From Pelecanus crispus (lineage: Eukaryota; Chordata; Aves; Pelecaniformes; Pelecanidae), in contig NC_134643.1 in NCBI RefSeq assembly GCF_030463565.1, positions 78,799,721-78,863,720 of the forward strand: DNA of 64,000 bases. Direction: 5' to 3'. A program made the position numbers and the translations under genes. A model generated the notes under the pieces. That model worked only from the letters and a program-made list of their open reading frames with translations, was not told the origin of the DNA and did no database searches. Positions 1 to 12,600 of the stretch are shown in pieces. How positions within the stretch are numbered: the stretch's first letter is position 1; every line of letters starts with the position of its first letter.

Positions 1-826
1 TTAGGAAAAATGTAAACAAATAACAAATTAAGGAAGCTGGAAATTATTGCCTAATATACATGCAGAATGTAATATGAATTTTGTATACAAAGCCCCCAAC
101 TTCGTAAAATCTTCTGACTAAGCATCCCTTTAGTGGATTTAATTTTAGTATGTAGTGTGTATGCAGCATGTTTAATGACATTTTCTCTCAGATGCTATTG
201 CTTTGTGATTTGGGTGTTTTGAAGATTCATTTATCTTCTAATTCTAGTTGCTCCAGATCCACAATCAGGGTCCTTCTATTAATCTGGGCATGCTGCAAAT
301 GCTGAGAAAGAATCAGACCCTGCCCCATGGAGCATGGACACTGTAACTCCACCTTCTTGTTTTCTTTAACCCTGGATTTTAAATACTTCTCTCGTCATTG
401 TCCATGTTTAGACAAAGCTAGTTCTGTAATTCTTTACATTCACAATAAAATCCAAACAACATGAAGGTTACAATGTGTGCACAGACCTCTTATATTTTAC
501 AGTGTCCCATTATGAGTCATGCTTTCTTAGTGCAATTACACTTTAGCTAAAGCCCTAACACAATCAGATGTTGGAAAGATGTTTTAATGCTGCTGTCATT
601 TCATCCACTTTAGAGAAATCACTCTTTTTAAATCTTTTTACCTGCTACAGCTTTGGAAAGTTGCAGTGCACTGAGTTCTTGCCTTTGAAAGGATTTGCAT
701 CAGTGAAACTAAGTGGAGATTCTTCTAACTTCCAGATCTATTTCAACAGCTACCAGTTGTACTGCCCTGCACCCATTTTGCTTTGTGGCTTGAATAATGT
801 CCAAATTTCCATGTCTCAAGCGAGTC

Positions 827-846
827 TTTTTTTTTTTTTTTTTTTT
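827..846. repeat. T20 homopolymer
   Basis: This is an uninterrupted run of 20 T on the + strand. It could be an old poly(A) tail on the minus strand, but no retrogene body is recognisable beside it. Confidence 0.9.
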
Positions 847-3800
847 AATTTTCTTTCTGTTTAGTCTTGCTTTTATAAAGTGCCCAACATTATTGCCAAA
901 TTAATTCAAACTGTGTGAGCCCTGGAGGACCTTAATAGAGTGCCCAAGTTCTGTGTTTAGACATGTTATTAAAGCACCCCTATTTGCAAATTGGCCTGCC
1001 CATGTATCAATGACCATGTGTTGAGTGCTTGCCACTGTACAAAATGCAGACACAGATGTGACCTCTGCCACCAGAGCTCTTTGTTCTTTCAACAAAAACA
1101 ATAAAACTGAGAAAAGAAGTATCCAACTTCTCCCTCTATATACTGGTACAGAACTATTTTTTCCGATTGCCTTGTGCTAAGTTACAAAATCCTCAAATCT
1201 ACAAGCTAGTAGAACTTCCTGAAAGCAGGTTACGTACATAATTTTATATGTTTAAAGGATACATGCACTAGTCTCTTTGCAGACTTATTATGGCAGGTGA
1301 TGGTCTGAACAACAACAGAAAAGACAGGGAAACACCTGATGCCACCTATAATCTTATACCCATGTAAACTTAATCGAGGGAGTGCTTATATAAGAACGTG
1401 GTATGCTAATAAAACGTATAGTAGATGAGGCAACATTATCAGGAATGACAGCGTAAGACAGTGAGAGAAGATAAACAACAAGGTCTGCAACAATAAAACA
1501 GCTTGGGATTAATACTGTGCCTACAAACATTAGAAGCTTCTTTCTAGGCTTCTTACTTGTGCAGTCATGTTCGTGGTGCGCATGTGCACATCTGTCCCTG
1601 CCAGAGTACCTCTACAAGTCATTAACAGCTTTTAACCAAATTTGTCAGACAGCAAGCGTTCCAAACTGTGTAACTGCATTCTTACATTAGTGAATTCAAG
1701 TGACGAGAAACCCTACAATTTCCTCTCCTGACAAGAGTGTCATTTAGATCAAGGTATTTTTAGACATCAGTTATCCATGCGTGGGAGAGTGACCATACAA
1801 ACATCTCAACCATGAAAAAAGTTTCAGTCAGAGATTGCTTTTCCTTAGACACCATAGTCAGTGAATGATGAGATGTACATCTCCATAAAGCACCAGAGTA
1901 GTTTTGATATTTAAGGAATGAATTGTTTCTTTTGGACATTTACTATCATTAATGGCAAAGCACAGAAGAATGGAGAGGTTACTGCAGTGCAACTGAGGGG
2001 GCTATCTGAGAATAAGTGAGACTGCAGGGCACAACATCCAGCACCATGTTCTAGGCACGTGGGTTTGGTTAAAGGAAAGATAGCAGGGAAGGAAGATGGT
2101 CCATACCAGTTTGTAAAAGTAGGGCGTTCGCTGGGTTCAAGCTGAGGGATATGTCAGCAGACAGGTACTGAGTACTGAAAGGTAACAGTAATGGGTTTCT
2201 GCTTGGTGTGAAAAGCCAATGAAGTGATTTAAAGTGGGAAGGGAAAAAGAGGCTAGACTGTGAGCCTAACATGCAAGGACTGTGGCTTCTAATGGCTTAG
2301 ATAAGTGAGGTTACTGTTACAAAGCCAAAGGAGAGCAGATTGCAGTATCTATGACAAGAGATACAGCATGGCAAGGACCACTACTTTAGCAAGAGAAGAA
2401 ACCAATGTCATGTTTTGAAGAAATATTTGGCAGAGTGGGGAGGAGAAGGAATGAGGTGTCAGACCATGCTTCAAGTTGTGAACCCCTTGGACTAGTTTGG
2501 CTCCAGTTTGCTTGTTATCCTATCTCTGCATATAATATCACCTCTCACATGATTAGCAAAAGCAGCTACATCACCTCTGCTTGAAGGGGAGAAAGTCAAG
2601 CATATGGCACCCCTCTCAGAAACCGGAAGGCATTTAAAGATTCAGTAATCATCTAGAAATACTACCAAGCCTACCTTTGCTGTGGGGGAAAAGGGCTATT
2701 ACAACATTTTAGTTGCATGGGATGACTACTTTGCTGAAATGTATGTATTGGGTTTTGACAAACAGCCATTTAAAGAGTAGAAAAGACAAGGCTACTTAAA
2801 AAGCACATAAAAAGGAAGCGAGTGAAAAAGATGAGAGTGGGGGAATTATCTACTTTGAGAAGAAAGGGAAATTTGTGCAGAGAAAAATGAAAGGGCAAAA
2901 GTTAAAAAAGGTAAAGGGCATATATTTAAATTAGATATTCAGGGTGAGATTTCAAATAAAGAACTGCTGATCTCAAACAGATTGCACGAAAATGTCAGGG
3001 AACACAGGTACAGGAGTACACAGTCACAATCTCAGTTGTATGTACATACAGGGAATGGGTATATAGGAAAAGTAACGGGGCTAGGAAAAACACCAAACGT
3101 GGCAGGCAGTCATGAGAAGAGGACATGAAGAGAATGTCCACTTAAGTTTGGTAGTATGAAGACCACCTCAGTCAGAAGCAGCTCTTAGAGAACTGGAGTC
3201 TCTTGGAGATTGTAGTAAGATGTGGAATTAACACAAAGCAGCCCAACTTCCACTTGGACTTGAGTGTGTGCAGTGGTGGAGAAGGATGTCGTATTGCACT
3301 GGTTATACCAGACAGTGACAAAAAAAAGCAACCCAGTCAGAAGGAGCAGGCTGGAGAACTGAGACCCTTGGGAGCACAGAGGAGATTTAAAGTGGCCAGG
3401 GTTAAGGATAAGGAAAATGCAAAGGGTTGAGTATTCATTTTTTCTATCGATACTGGGGGGGGGGGATAGAGGGAAAGACAAAAATAAATTAACATAAAGG
3501 CAGAGAAAGACAAGAAATTCTCCCTGTAAATCAAGAAAAGCATCAGCAAAAGTAAAAAGGTGGAGCTGAGAAGATTAAAGTAATGCTTGAAGCAGAAAGG
3601 GGACAGATATTTCAGGGTTGGCAAGGAAAGATATCTTGGGGCCTTATTCCAAGAGATAATTTTTGTAGGAAAGATGGACCAGTATCTGGTGTGAGAGCAG
3701 TTTAAGCAAAGTAACAAGAGCCAAACACACTTTTCAGTGTAACCTCAACACCACAGGTAGGATTACCTCCCCATCTCTTCTTTGTTGAAGTCATTCTTTT

Positions 3801-5547
3801 AAGAAACAGTGCTCTCCCACCTGCCTGAGTGTTGTAACTCTGAAAAAAGGATGTGTGGTATTTTCTGTTAGAAGAAATACAGTTTTCAAGAGTGCAAAAG
3901 TGAGTATAGTTAGTATTCTCCCTTGTAATACTATATAAATAAGGTTAGCTTACCCGCCTACACATAGTACATTTAACACGTTGAAGACAAATTGACTCAA
4001 TAAATTCTCTTGTCATAGAGAATAGTGAGAACAACATGTTGAAACATTGACATTGAAACAGTAAAAGATTGTATTCTAAATGTTCCAACATCTTTGACAC
4101 ATTATTTCTGAGGTTTAACATCACTGGCATGGGATTCCTATTTTCCAAGCTTAATAGTATCATCTTTCATGTTTTTTCTTGGCACTGTGAAAAAAAAATG
4201 TTCCTACTGTGGACTTTCCTCTGCGCTTCTCCCAGTTCCTTAACTTTAGTGTGCAGGATCCACTTCTCTCTGTGCCAGTACTTTTTTTTCCCCTACCGTC
4301 CATTCGCAAACAACAAGATGACAGACTGGATCCATACGCTGAATAGAGGAGAAAAACTATTTTCTAAACCCTCATAACTATTCTAGCAAGTAAGGTATAT
4401 GTGTTTTAACCCCTCTTATGTGCCGAGTCGCAGCATTGGGCATTGCAGGTTGTTCCAGTTAGGAGGAGAAGCTGGACAGTGAAGGAGTTGGCTATTTCTT
4501 TCATCCCATCTGTTTGCCTGAACAGAAGACAACTCAAATAGCAGGAGAGTGTCTCTGCTCACAATGCCAGTCATCTGACACAGTTCAGCCCAAAAAAATC
4601 TCCTTTGGCTTTTTATTTGGACCATACTCCCAAAACTTGTTCATTTTGCGTACTTAGCTTTCTTGTCTATATTTTTCATACACACATACTGCATTCCCTT
4701 CAAAGGGACTCCCACTGAAGACTCTGTGGCCACATACTGTAAATCCCTGAACAGCTTTTTGTATCTTTGGTTCTGGACAATGAGCTTTGGACTGAAAGCT
4801 CTATCACTTCTGCTGCACAGTTTCATGAGAGCGCTTTACAGCTTTTTATCACTTACTAGAAGTGTAAGGCAGCAATTAGGATCGGATTCAAGGCAGTTCA
4901 TAGCCACATCTCAGTTAACCTCACTCACCACTGCAGCTCAGGACAGAAGGTTGACACCTGTAAGTCACCTCCAAAAGGAAATAAAAATAAGGGTCTTTCT
5001 AGAAGATCCATTACAAATTACATAATTTTAAGCAGCTGTATTCTGTCTTTCTATTAGGATGTTTTCATGTTGTCATTTAACCCAGCAGGCAGCTAAAACC
5101 AATTGTACCTTGTTGCATCTGTCTTTGGAGTTTCCTATTCCCCACCCAGGTTTCTTCCAGGCTACTTGGAGGGACCCCTTACAACAGGCTCCCGAACAGC
5201 ATCTGTTGTATGAGCAGAAATTGCTGGCTGAGGCACCCCACACATTATGTCCTAATGAAGGGAGCTTGTTACTGAAACAGCTTTTGCAATTTCAAGGTTG
5301 ACAGGTATTCTCTCCATTTTTATGATGAGAAAGGGAGGAGAATAATCTCATCCCTGGAAATGCTCTCAGTTGGACATGACAGTTTATTTCTAAGACTGAA
5401 CCCCAAATTATTGTCAGTGACACTGCTTGCATTCACATCAGCTCATATGTAGGGTCCTATCCAAGGTTTATCCAGTTTAAGGTTTCCAATCAGATCTGGC
5501 TCAAAAGCAAGATTTGTGATTCAATGGAAATTTGAGGGGGCTTTTCG

Positions 5548-5573
5548 GATTTGATTTCAGTCCAAATCAAATC
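5548..5573. repeat. Perfect 10-bp inverted repeat
   Basis: The arms GATTTGATTT (5,548-5,557) and AAATCAAATC (5,564-5,573) are exact reverse complements separated by 6 bases. They would form a short hairpin. No function is evident. Confidence 0.85.
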
Positions 5574-6509
5574 TAAGTGAGATATTTTCAGGAATTCTTC
5601 TGAACTGGAAGTTCCCCAAACCATTCAGCTGCTCAGTGATTATCACAGCTAAAATGAGCATTGACTTCACAAAGCAGTGAAAGGGACTCAAACTCCCAGT
5701 TCCAAGTAGTTCCATCTGTGATTTACTCTGTGGGGAGGACACGATAGTCTCCAAAGTTTGCCAGAAACTCAGGAACTGTCTTAGATCCAGTAAAACTGAA
5801 CAGGGCTTGAGATGTTTCTAACAAATCATCTCCATTTCAGGAATGGCACTGTTGCTACTGAAAAAGTGTCATCTGTGGCACACCCTGCAGTCCTGATCTC
5901 TCCAGTTGAGAAACTTCAAGATTCCATTGAATCTCTCAATGAAAATGGTTATGCAAAGTGCCGGTGTACTCTGGGTCTTGCCCCAGCACAGCACCCACAC
6001 CCAGGAGCAGGGAGGTACTCCTGGCTCACACACTAGAAGCATCAGTAGTAGATAGTCCCATTTAGCAGAGGTTGTCTGTAAATATATTCCAGCAAGCATA
6101 GGACACTTCAGTTTCTCCTTTTGGAATTAAAAACTTCTGAACAACCTAAATAACTATTACTCTACAGGAACTCCAGGTGGCAGATTTGCAGAAGTCTCCA
6201 GCCCCCAACCAAGAATGAGGAGTACTAGGCTGCACTCCTACAAGTTTAAAAGGAATATGAAATGCTAATTCCCGCCTCTTGTTGATAAGAAAGCCAGCTA
6301 AACTGCCAGCATCCACTCTGAATTCCTCTACTATCAACATCAGAAGTTGGTGCACTGAGATGATAGTTATTTAATAGATTTCCTATAGCCTCACAATCTA
6401 TAGAAACAATTTTGATTCACAATTTCTTCCCTGACCTGTGTACGACCCACCCCAAAGATTCCAAATCTAATTCATCCTTCTTGCTACTGCTGTACTTCAT
6501 GTCTGTAAG

Positions 6510-6980
6510 GGAGCAGGCAGGGCAAGGCTGTTCCCTAAAGGAAGGTGAGCCAAGGGGAGTGCTGGGGCCACCAAGGTACATGCCTCACTAGCCAGGGCCC
6601 ATCCTACAGAACTTAAGGGATGTAGTAGGACAAACCCAGAGATCATGGCCAGGTCCAACCAAGAATCCAGATCTTAAGGCAATACCATTGTCATGAGGCA
6701 GGTCTCAGGTCAAGCTAGAATATCAGTCCATAGGTCAGGGCTAAGATCAGGTCCAATGATCACCAGACAGGTCCACAGCAACAAGGCAGGTCCCAGATCA
6801 AGCCAGGAAGCCAGCCCATGGGTTGAGAGGTAGATCAAGAGGCTGCACAGGATGGCTGCAGCCCATCACTTCTCCAGCAAAGCTCAGAAAAAGGCTGAAG
6901 GGCCATGGCTGAGCTTAAGAGCTCCTGGGCCCATGAATGTGGGTGGAGGCCTCAGGTGAGGCTGGTCAGGGTCATTAAGA
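6510..6980. repeat. Degenerate repeat-like block, family not recognised
   Basis: This block is more GC-rich than its surroundings. Related phrases recur at irregular spacing: CAGGTC followed by TCAGGTCAAGC or CCAGATCAAGCC, then CAGTCCATAGGT or CAGCCCATGGGT. The copies look like diverged repeat units of roughly 100 bases. There is no long reading frame and no CR1 tail. It may be a decayed minisatellite or an interspersed repeat that I do not recognise. Confidence 0.45.
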
Positions 6981-8431
6981 CTTACTAGTGCACTCAGGGC
7001 CCTGACAATGCCTTCCCAAGTGATCTTCATGCCATTTCGTGAACTAGTTCAGAAACCCCAAGCAAATAATAATTACTAGTCCTTATTCAAGAGTATTAGA
7101 AGATCTGCTTAGCAAAATACTGCCCTACAGAGGTTTCCCCTGTCTCTTAACGTTTCTTGGTCACTTTTTCTATGCCTATTTCGTAACTCATGCAAAGGAA
7201 ATCGTACCACTTTGCAACACCTCAAATATCCAGCAGTTTTTAAATGAAGACATTACACTACAGCTTTCTTTTTTCAGTGGATCTAGAGCCAGCTAATAAA
7301 GCTTATAATCGACTGCTTTCTTCCCATCTTTTATACAGAACTTGATTGTAAACCTCGAGCCGTTCCACTGTGTTTTCACTGAGGTATGCTAAGGGAGAGA
7401 CTATATTCCAGGATAGCTGTTGCCAATAGCAAAGTAGTCTGGTACCAGGTTGTCTCTGTGGGAATCACTTGGATTCTTGGGAATCCCTGTAGCCACTGTT
7501 CCACTGGATTTGCACTTCTGCAAGATATAGGAAGGGAGGAAACAACCGTCTCTTCCCAAACATGCTCATTTCCCTGAACTATCAATTCTTTGCTCCTTGC
7601 TTGTTTAGACTGGCATTTGCAATCTATCCCACAATGAAGCTATCTGGACAAAACATCAATAGCAGTCAACGTTAAGCCTGAACCCACGCTTTTGGGTTAC
7701 TACAAAACCACAGCACCACAGTTTTTCCAGTCCACTGCTGGTCCGTTCCCACTGCAAGCTTCTTTCCATACAAGTAGTTGTGAACATGTTCTTTAGTTTT
7801 AATCACTGGCAGAGCATACGATAATTTTTCCCAGGAGAGTTTAGCCATTGACTCTTAATAAACTGCCATCCTCTCAAGTCATTTACATTCCTATATCAAT
7901 ACGCAGTCCATAAACAGTAACATCTGTGTCTAATTGAAAATGAGGTTTGAAGCCCTGGTCAGTTAACAGAGAAAATGTCAGAAGAACCTTTTCATCTCTG
8001 AATCCTAAATCACACACTGACCACTGAAATAACATTCTTTCCCTACCCCTTTTATGCAAATGTTATGTAATGTTGTGAAACACAGAAATAAACCTCCTCT
8101 GGTAGGATTAAAGTCCCACAAAACTGCACATCTGGGAGTCTCTGGGGAGCTGGCTGGTGTTCAAAGATCTTAAGAGTAGAATTTCCCTCCTCACTGTTCT
8201 GTGTGCCAGACCTAAATTCATTCTTTTTAGCACAGTTCCTATTGCTTTGGGTACAGTTTCAGACCAGCAGCCTTGAGCTGATCCCAGCCTATTTGGAAAT
8301 ATATCTAATTTTGTTCGAAGATACTAGCATGGGCCCAGGGTATTATCTAGGTGTAGTGAACAGGCCAGGAGTAGTTCTGGACCAAAGACTCCTCTGGTGG
8401 TCCCTCAAATGTAGCTGTCCACTATGAAAAT

Positions 8432-8469
8432 CAAAGTGATCATTGAAATTCAATGTGATCATTGAAATG
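8432..8469. repeat. Two-copy 19-bp tandem duplication
   Basis: A unit containing GTGATCATTGAAAT occurs at 8,432-8,450 and again at 8,451-8,469 with two or three differences. It is a simple local duplication. Confidence 0.85.
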
Positions 8470-9563
8470 CTGCAAACCTTGCTTGCAATAAAAGCATTTT
8501 TTTCCTCATTTCCAGGGCCAATTTCTATTGCCAGTCTTCGCTTAATATTCAGTCTGAAAAATCAGATTAAATTTTTACAGGGTCTGGGGAATCATCTATT
8601 CATGGTCACTCAGAGAAAGCCTTTTAAAGTGTTCAAGGTAGTTTCTACACAGGAACCAAATCTGCCACCATTTTTTTTTTTTTTAACAAGAATTATGGTT
8701 GACACACAAGAACAGCTGAAGGCTCAGTTATGCTCTTCTGATATGTTTTTTCCATGTCCTTTGTGGCTTCTTCTTTCTTTGCTTGATGGCAAAAACAGAT
8801 GAGGTGGGTGTTTGATGTGCTGTTTCTCCCTCTGATGGCCTGGAGCTGGCTTGGAACACTGCAGCCTCAATCTTTGCTGAATCAAGGAGAAAATCACAAC
8901 ACTTAACCAAAAGGTTTTTTGGGCCATTTTGCAACCGCCTGTTTAAAGCAACAGTACTATATCAGAACAAATCTAACAGAAACCTTCAACTCCATCTCTA
9001 GTGTTCCTCCTATACACCATTTACTGCAGTGTGTTTACATTTTTACATTTTACATGCATCCCTTTTTTCTTTTTGCTGTTCACTACATGTTAGCCACATT
9101 ATCAAACATATAAGAATTCACCCCTGCTTCAGGTCTACTAAAAATGCAACACATAAGATCCTGCTGTAAACTTTGTCTAAAAGATGGTTTCAGCCAAAGG
9201 TTTATTCCTCTGGAAGACTATCATCATACTGAATTGCATTTAGTGCTGCAGGACAGTTTGTTCACAGTGGTAAGTTACTTACTGCACACTAACAGATCTT
9301 CAGAGAATTTGGCACAGGCTGGATTTATAAGGTACCACCTGTCAGCTAACAGTCACTATTAGTCACCAAAATTGCACAAGCAGACAGACTCATTTAAAGT
9401 CTGTTTAGCCAGGCTGGCCTAATACTTGTCATGTTTGAAGCTGTGTCTGCTTTGGTCAGTAACCAAGCTCCCTTTCTGGTTGCTCAAGTATACGCCGGGG
9501 AGGGTCCTGGCTCTTCCATGCTTTCCCTATCCAGTATGGTGCCTCTTGTTTCTGACTAGGTGT

Positions 9564-9602
9564 ATAGAATCATAGAATCATAGAATTGTTTAGGTTGGAA
9601 AA
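9564..9602 (-). mobile_element. CR1 LINE, 3' tail fragment
   Basis: Read on the minus strand, this is the end of an avian CR1: TTCCAACCTAAACAATTC followed by copies of the 8-mer TATGATTC. Only about 40 bases of the 3' end are present. That fits the extreme 5' truncation typical of CR1 insertions. No coding part remains. Confidence 0.85.
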
Positions 9603-12600
9603 TAATAGTCTTTATTTTCTTCTGTCTGCATTTAGTGAGACTATTTATTTGCATTACTGTAAATTTACTTTGTCTTATAAGCCAACTGCATTATTTTTAT
9701 AGATAGCTTGAAAAATGAGACAGGCTATGTATGCTAGCCTCAGAGCTGTGCTTACAGAGGTCATGGCAGTCGGTTCTCAGCCTCCTTATGAGTGCTTGCT
9801 TCCCATCCTAGAGCACTGCTGCAAGGAATGCCAGGTTTATGGGTAAATTCCGTTGCCACTCTGAGGGCCAGCAGCTTCTTCACTCGCCTTGGTCCAGAGA
9901 AATACATATAAATTCATCTACTGACAACTTATCTACCTCAGAAATGTTCAGTGGTATCTGTGCATTCTACAGACCTCCATAGTCCTCTGCAAGTGAGGTG
10001 AGGACCCCAGTTTTTCCCTCTTCCTGACCCTTGTCTATCCTCTAACCCCTACAGACTTTAAGCCAAAGGCCCAGAACTTCCTCAAAGATCAAGATAATGC
10101 CCTCTCTTTCCGGTGGGTAAGGTGTGCAACGCCGTTCGAACTGTACATTATGACCCACATCCTTTCTGTTCCTTATCCAGCTGCCCCCTACCAGGGAGAT
10201 AACAGATCATTTGAAGGAGAAGCTAATTATTCCCTTTATGCTTAAACCAAAGGTGCAACAGAAGAGGCAGCACTTGAGACCTTTCACCAGGCTGCAACAG
10301 AGTGGTTACTCAGATGTTGGCCATATCATCTTGCTGAAGATCAAACAGTGCAGTCACTGTAGTGCTAGGAAAGGAAAGGAAGACTCTTTGCTCACAGTTT
10401 TCTCTAAATGGTGGATACACACTTCCCTTACCTCTGAATTTCCTTGTCATGATGGGTTTATTTGACTGTATTGTGTGCTTCTGTGATTTAATTTTTATGT
10501 TATTAGGGCGAGTAAAATAAAGCTGCAGCTTTTCTTTTGCTGTATTAGTGCAGTTTAATTACATTTGGGAAAGGCGAAAAGGAGAGTGGGAGCTTGCCAA
10601 CATTAATGCTGTCTGTCATTCACAGCCCATTGATGACAAGGAGTTGAAAGCTTGGCAGTTACTCTGGTAATCAGCAACCTGGCTGATGACGAATGGAAAA
10701 GATTATGTGAAATTTCCTGAAAGGGGGAAAAAAAGAGTTCTCCAAAGAAATAAAATACAAAACAAGAACAAAGGGCAAAAAAACCCCAAACCCCAACTTC
10801 TAAATTCAAGACTAAATCCTTTTTATAATGTTTACATGAAAGACACTACATGAAGCAGCTATAATAAATGAAAATTTTCCACTAGTAAACTGTGTTTAAT
10901 GTCTATAAAAGGGATCTGTATTCCTAAAACAGGAGCACAAATATGTCCACTTGATTGTTGAAACGGACTTCTTCCCCTGAGCTGAAGGATATGTATCACT
11001 GGTAAAAAAAAAAGAACACCTTTCATCGCTATAGATGGCATCTCAGTTATATTTTTAAATTTATAGCACTGAAAAGAAGCTCATCTTTAGAGCCGTTCCA
11101 AATATATAACCCCAGACCTTTCAAAATACAAACACTTTCTGTTTCCTTTTTTATTCACTCTACTTAATTTCCTCTTTTTAATACAGGAGAATGCAGACAT
11201 TTCATCTTACTATTAGTAACATAAGCAACTGCTATTCAGGCTTTAGAGTTATTTGTAGTACTCCAGCCTCTGACACAGTAGTAAACTTCAAGAAAAACTC
11301 CAGTTAAGTGAACCTGGGAACTACATCAGTGTTTAAGAAGGAGAAATTCTACAGTAGTTATGTGGGTTTGCTGTGACCTGTACAATGGATGATTTGTGAC
11401 ATTTCTCATTTGTCTTAATTAAAAGCTGAATATAATTCCAAAGCCATTTTTGGCATCTTTGGGATGAAACAATACTGGTTTGTGTGAGGTTTTGTCCTGT
11501 CATTTTTCTGTAGCTGCTGGATATACCTACTCAGTTTCACAATTCACATAATTGTGCTTTGGGATTCCAGACTTTGGCTTTCCATTTTGCTTGCGATGGG
11601 CAAATTAAAAGGCCCTATGGCATCTATAGTATTGCTAGACTGTAGTTTTAAGAATAAGAAAAACTTGTACAATTGGACAATGTACCATTGTTTGCTCAGT
11701 ATGCAAGCAATTGTGAGACTTTTGTCTCTTCTATTTTGTCAAACACAACATAATACAAGGAAGAAACAAACAGCTTTTAATCATGATGTTAAGCAACTCA
11801 GGCAATTCAAAGTTTACCTGCAGGTAATGTTGACTGTGCAGGACAGTGAATAGGGAATTTCTCTTTCACACTCTTGAACAGATACATCACTATGTGGCTT
11901 CAGTCTTTTTCCCCACAGGCAGAATACTGCAGTTCCGTATTTTATGAGGAGTTGGAGGGAACACTTCACCACAGTTGAAAGAAGATCAGTGAGGTTTACT
12001 GGAAAACTACATGAGACTGTTTTGATTGATATGTTTAGTGTTAAGAACTAGCTATGTATTCATTAGATTAAAAATACAATGCACGATAGAGACCTCCTCC
12101 CCACTAAAGCAATGACAATGGGATACTAGTCATGCATCAGACCCAGGTTTAAATTTCTGTGGAAAAGATGTAAAATTTAGGGTAAAACCCCTGTAAGACA
12201 TTTTTTTGTGATAGCAGTGAAGTTCCATTGCCCAAGTAACAGGTCTCTCCATTCTGGACAATGAAGAGGTAAGGCTACTTAATAGACAAGGCTTCCTGCA
12301 TACGTCATTCTCTCCATGTGGTAATTATGCCCAGGCACAACCTGATGTTTTTCTGTATTTGTCCAGGTTTTACGCGCATAGAGCAATGCATCGGAGCTCA
12401 CGTACACGAACTCTGACTTGCATGCTATATACTCAGGTGTCCTGGCTAAGACCACACAGCATGTATAGATCAGCTGTTACTTGCACACATGCATTAAATC
12501 TGATCCTTCAGGAAAGCATTGTAGGAGCCTAAGTCAGACAAGTTTAGGAAGTATTGACTTTAGTGCATATGCATAGACTAGCTCTGCAGTGCATGTGCAG

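Noticed and set aside
2036..2060. RE1/NRSF-like half site (CCAGCACCAT) upstream of a neuronal gene.
   Set aside because: Only the left half matches; the right half of the motif is absent.
3185..3717. Two overlapping minus-strand frames near 3.2-3.7 kb.
   Set aside because: They come from a purine-rich + strand stretch that reads Leu/Ser/Phe-rich in antisense. No domain or exon signals.
4416..4625. Possible exon-like GC-neutral stretch on the minus strand.
   Set aside because: No conserved motif, no clear acceptor/donor pair, and it ends at ordinary intergenic sequence.
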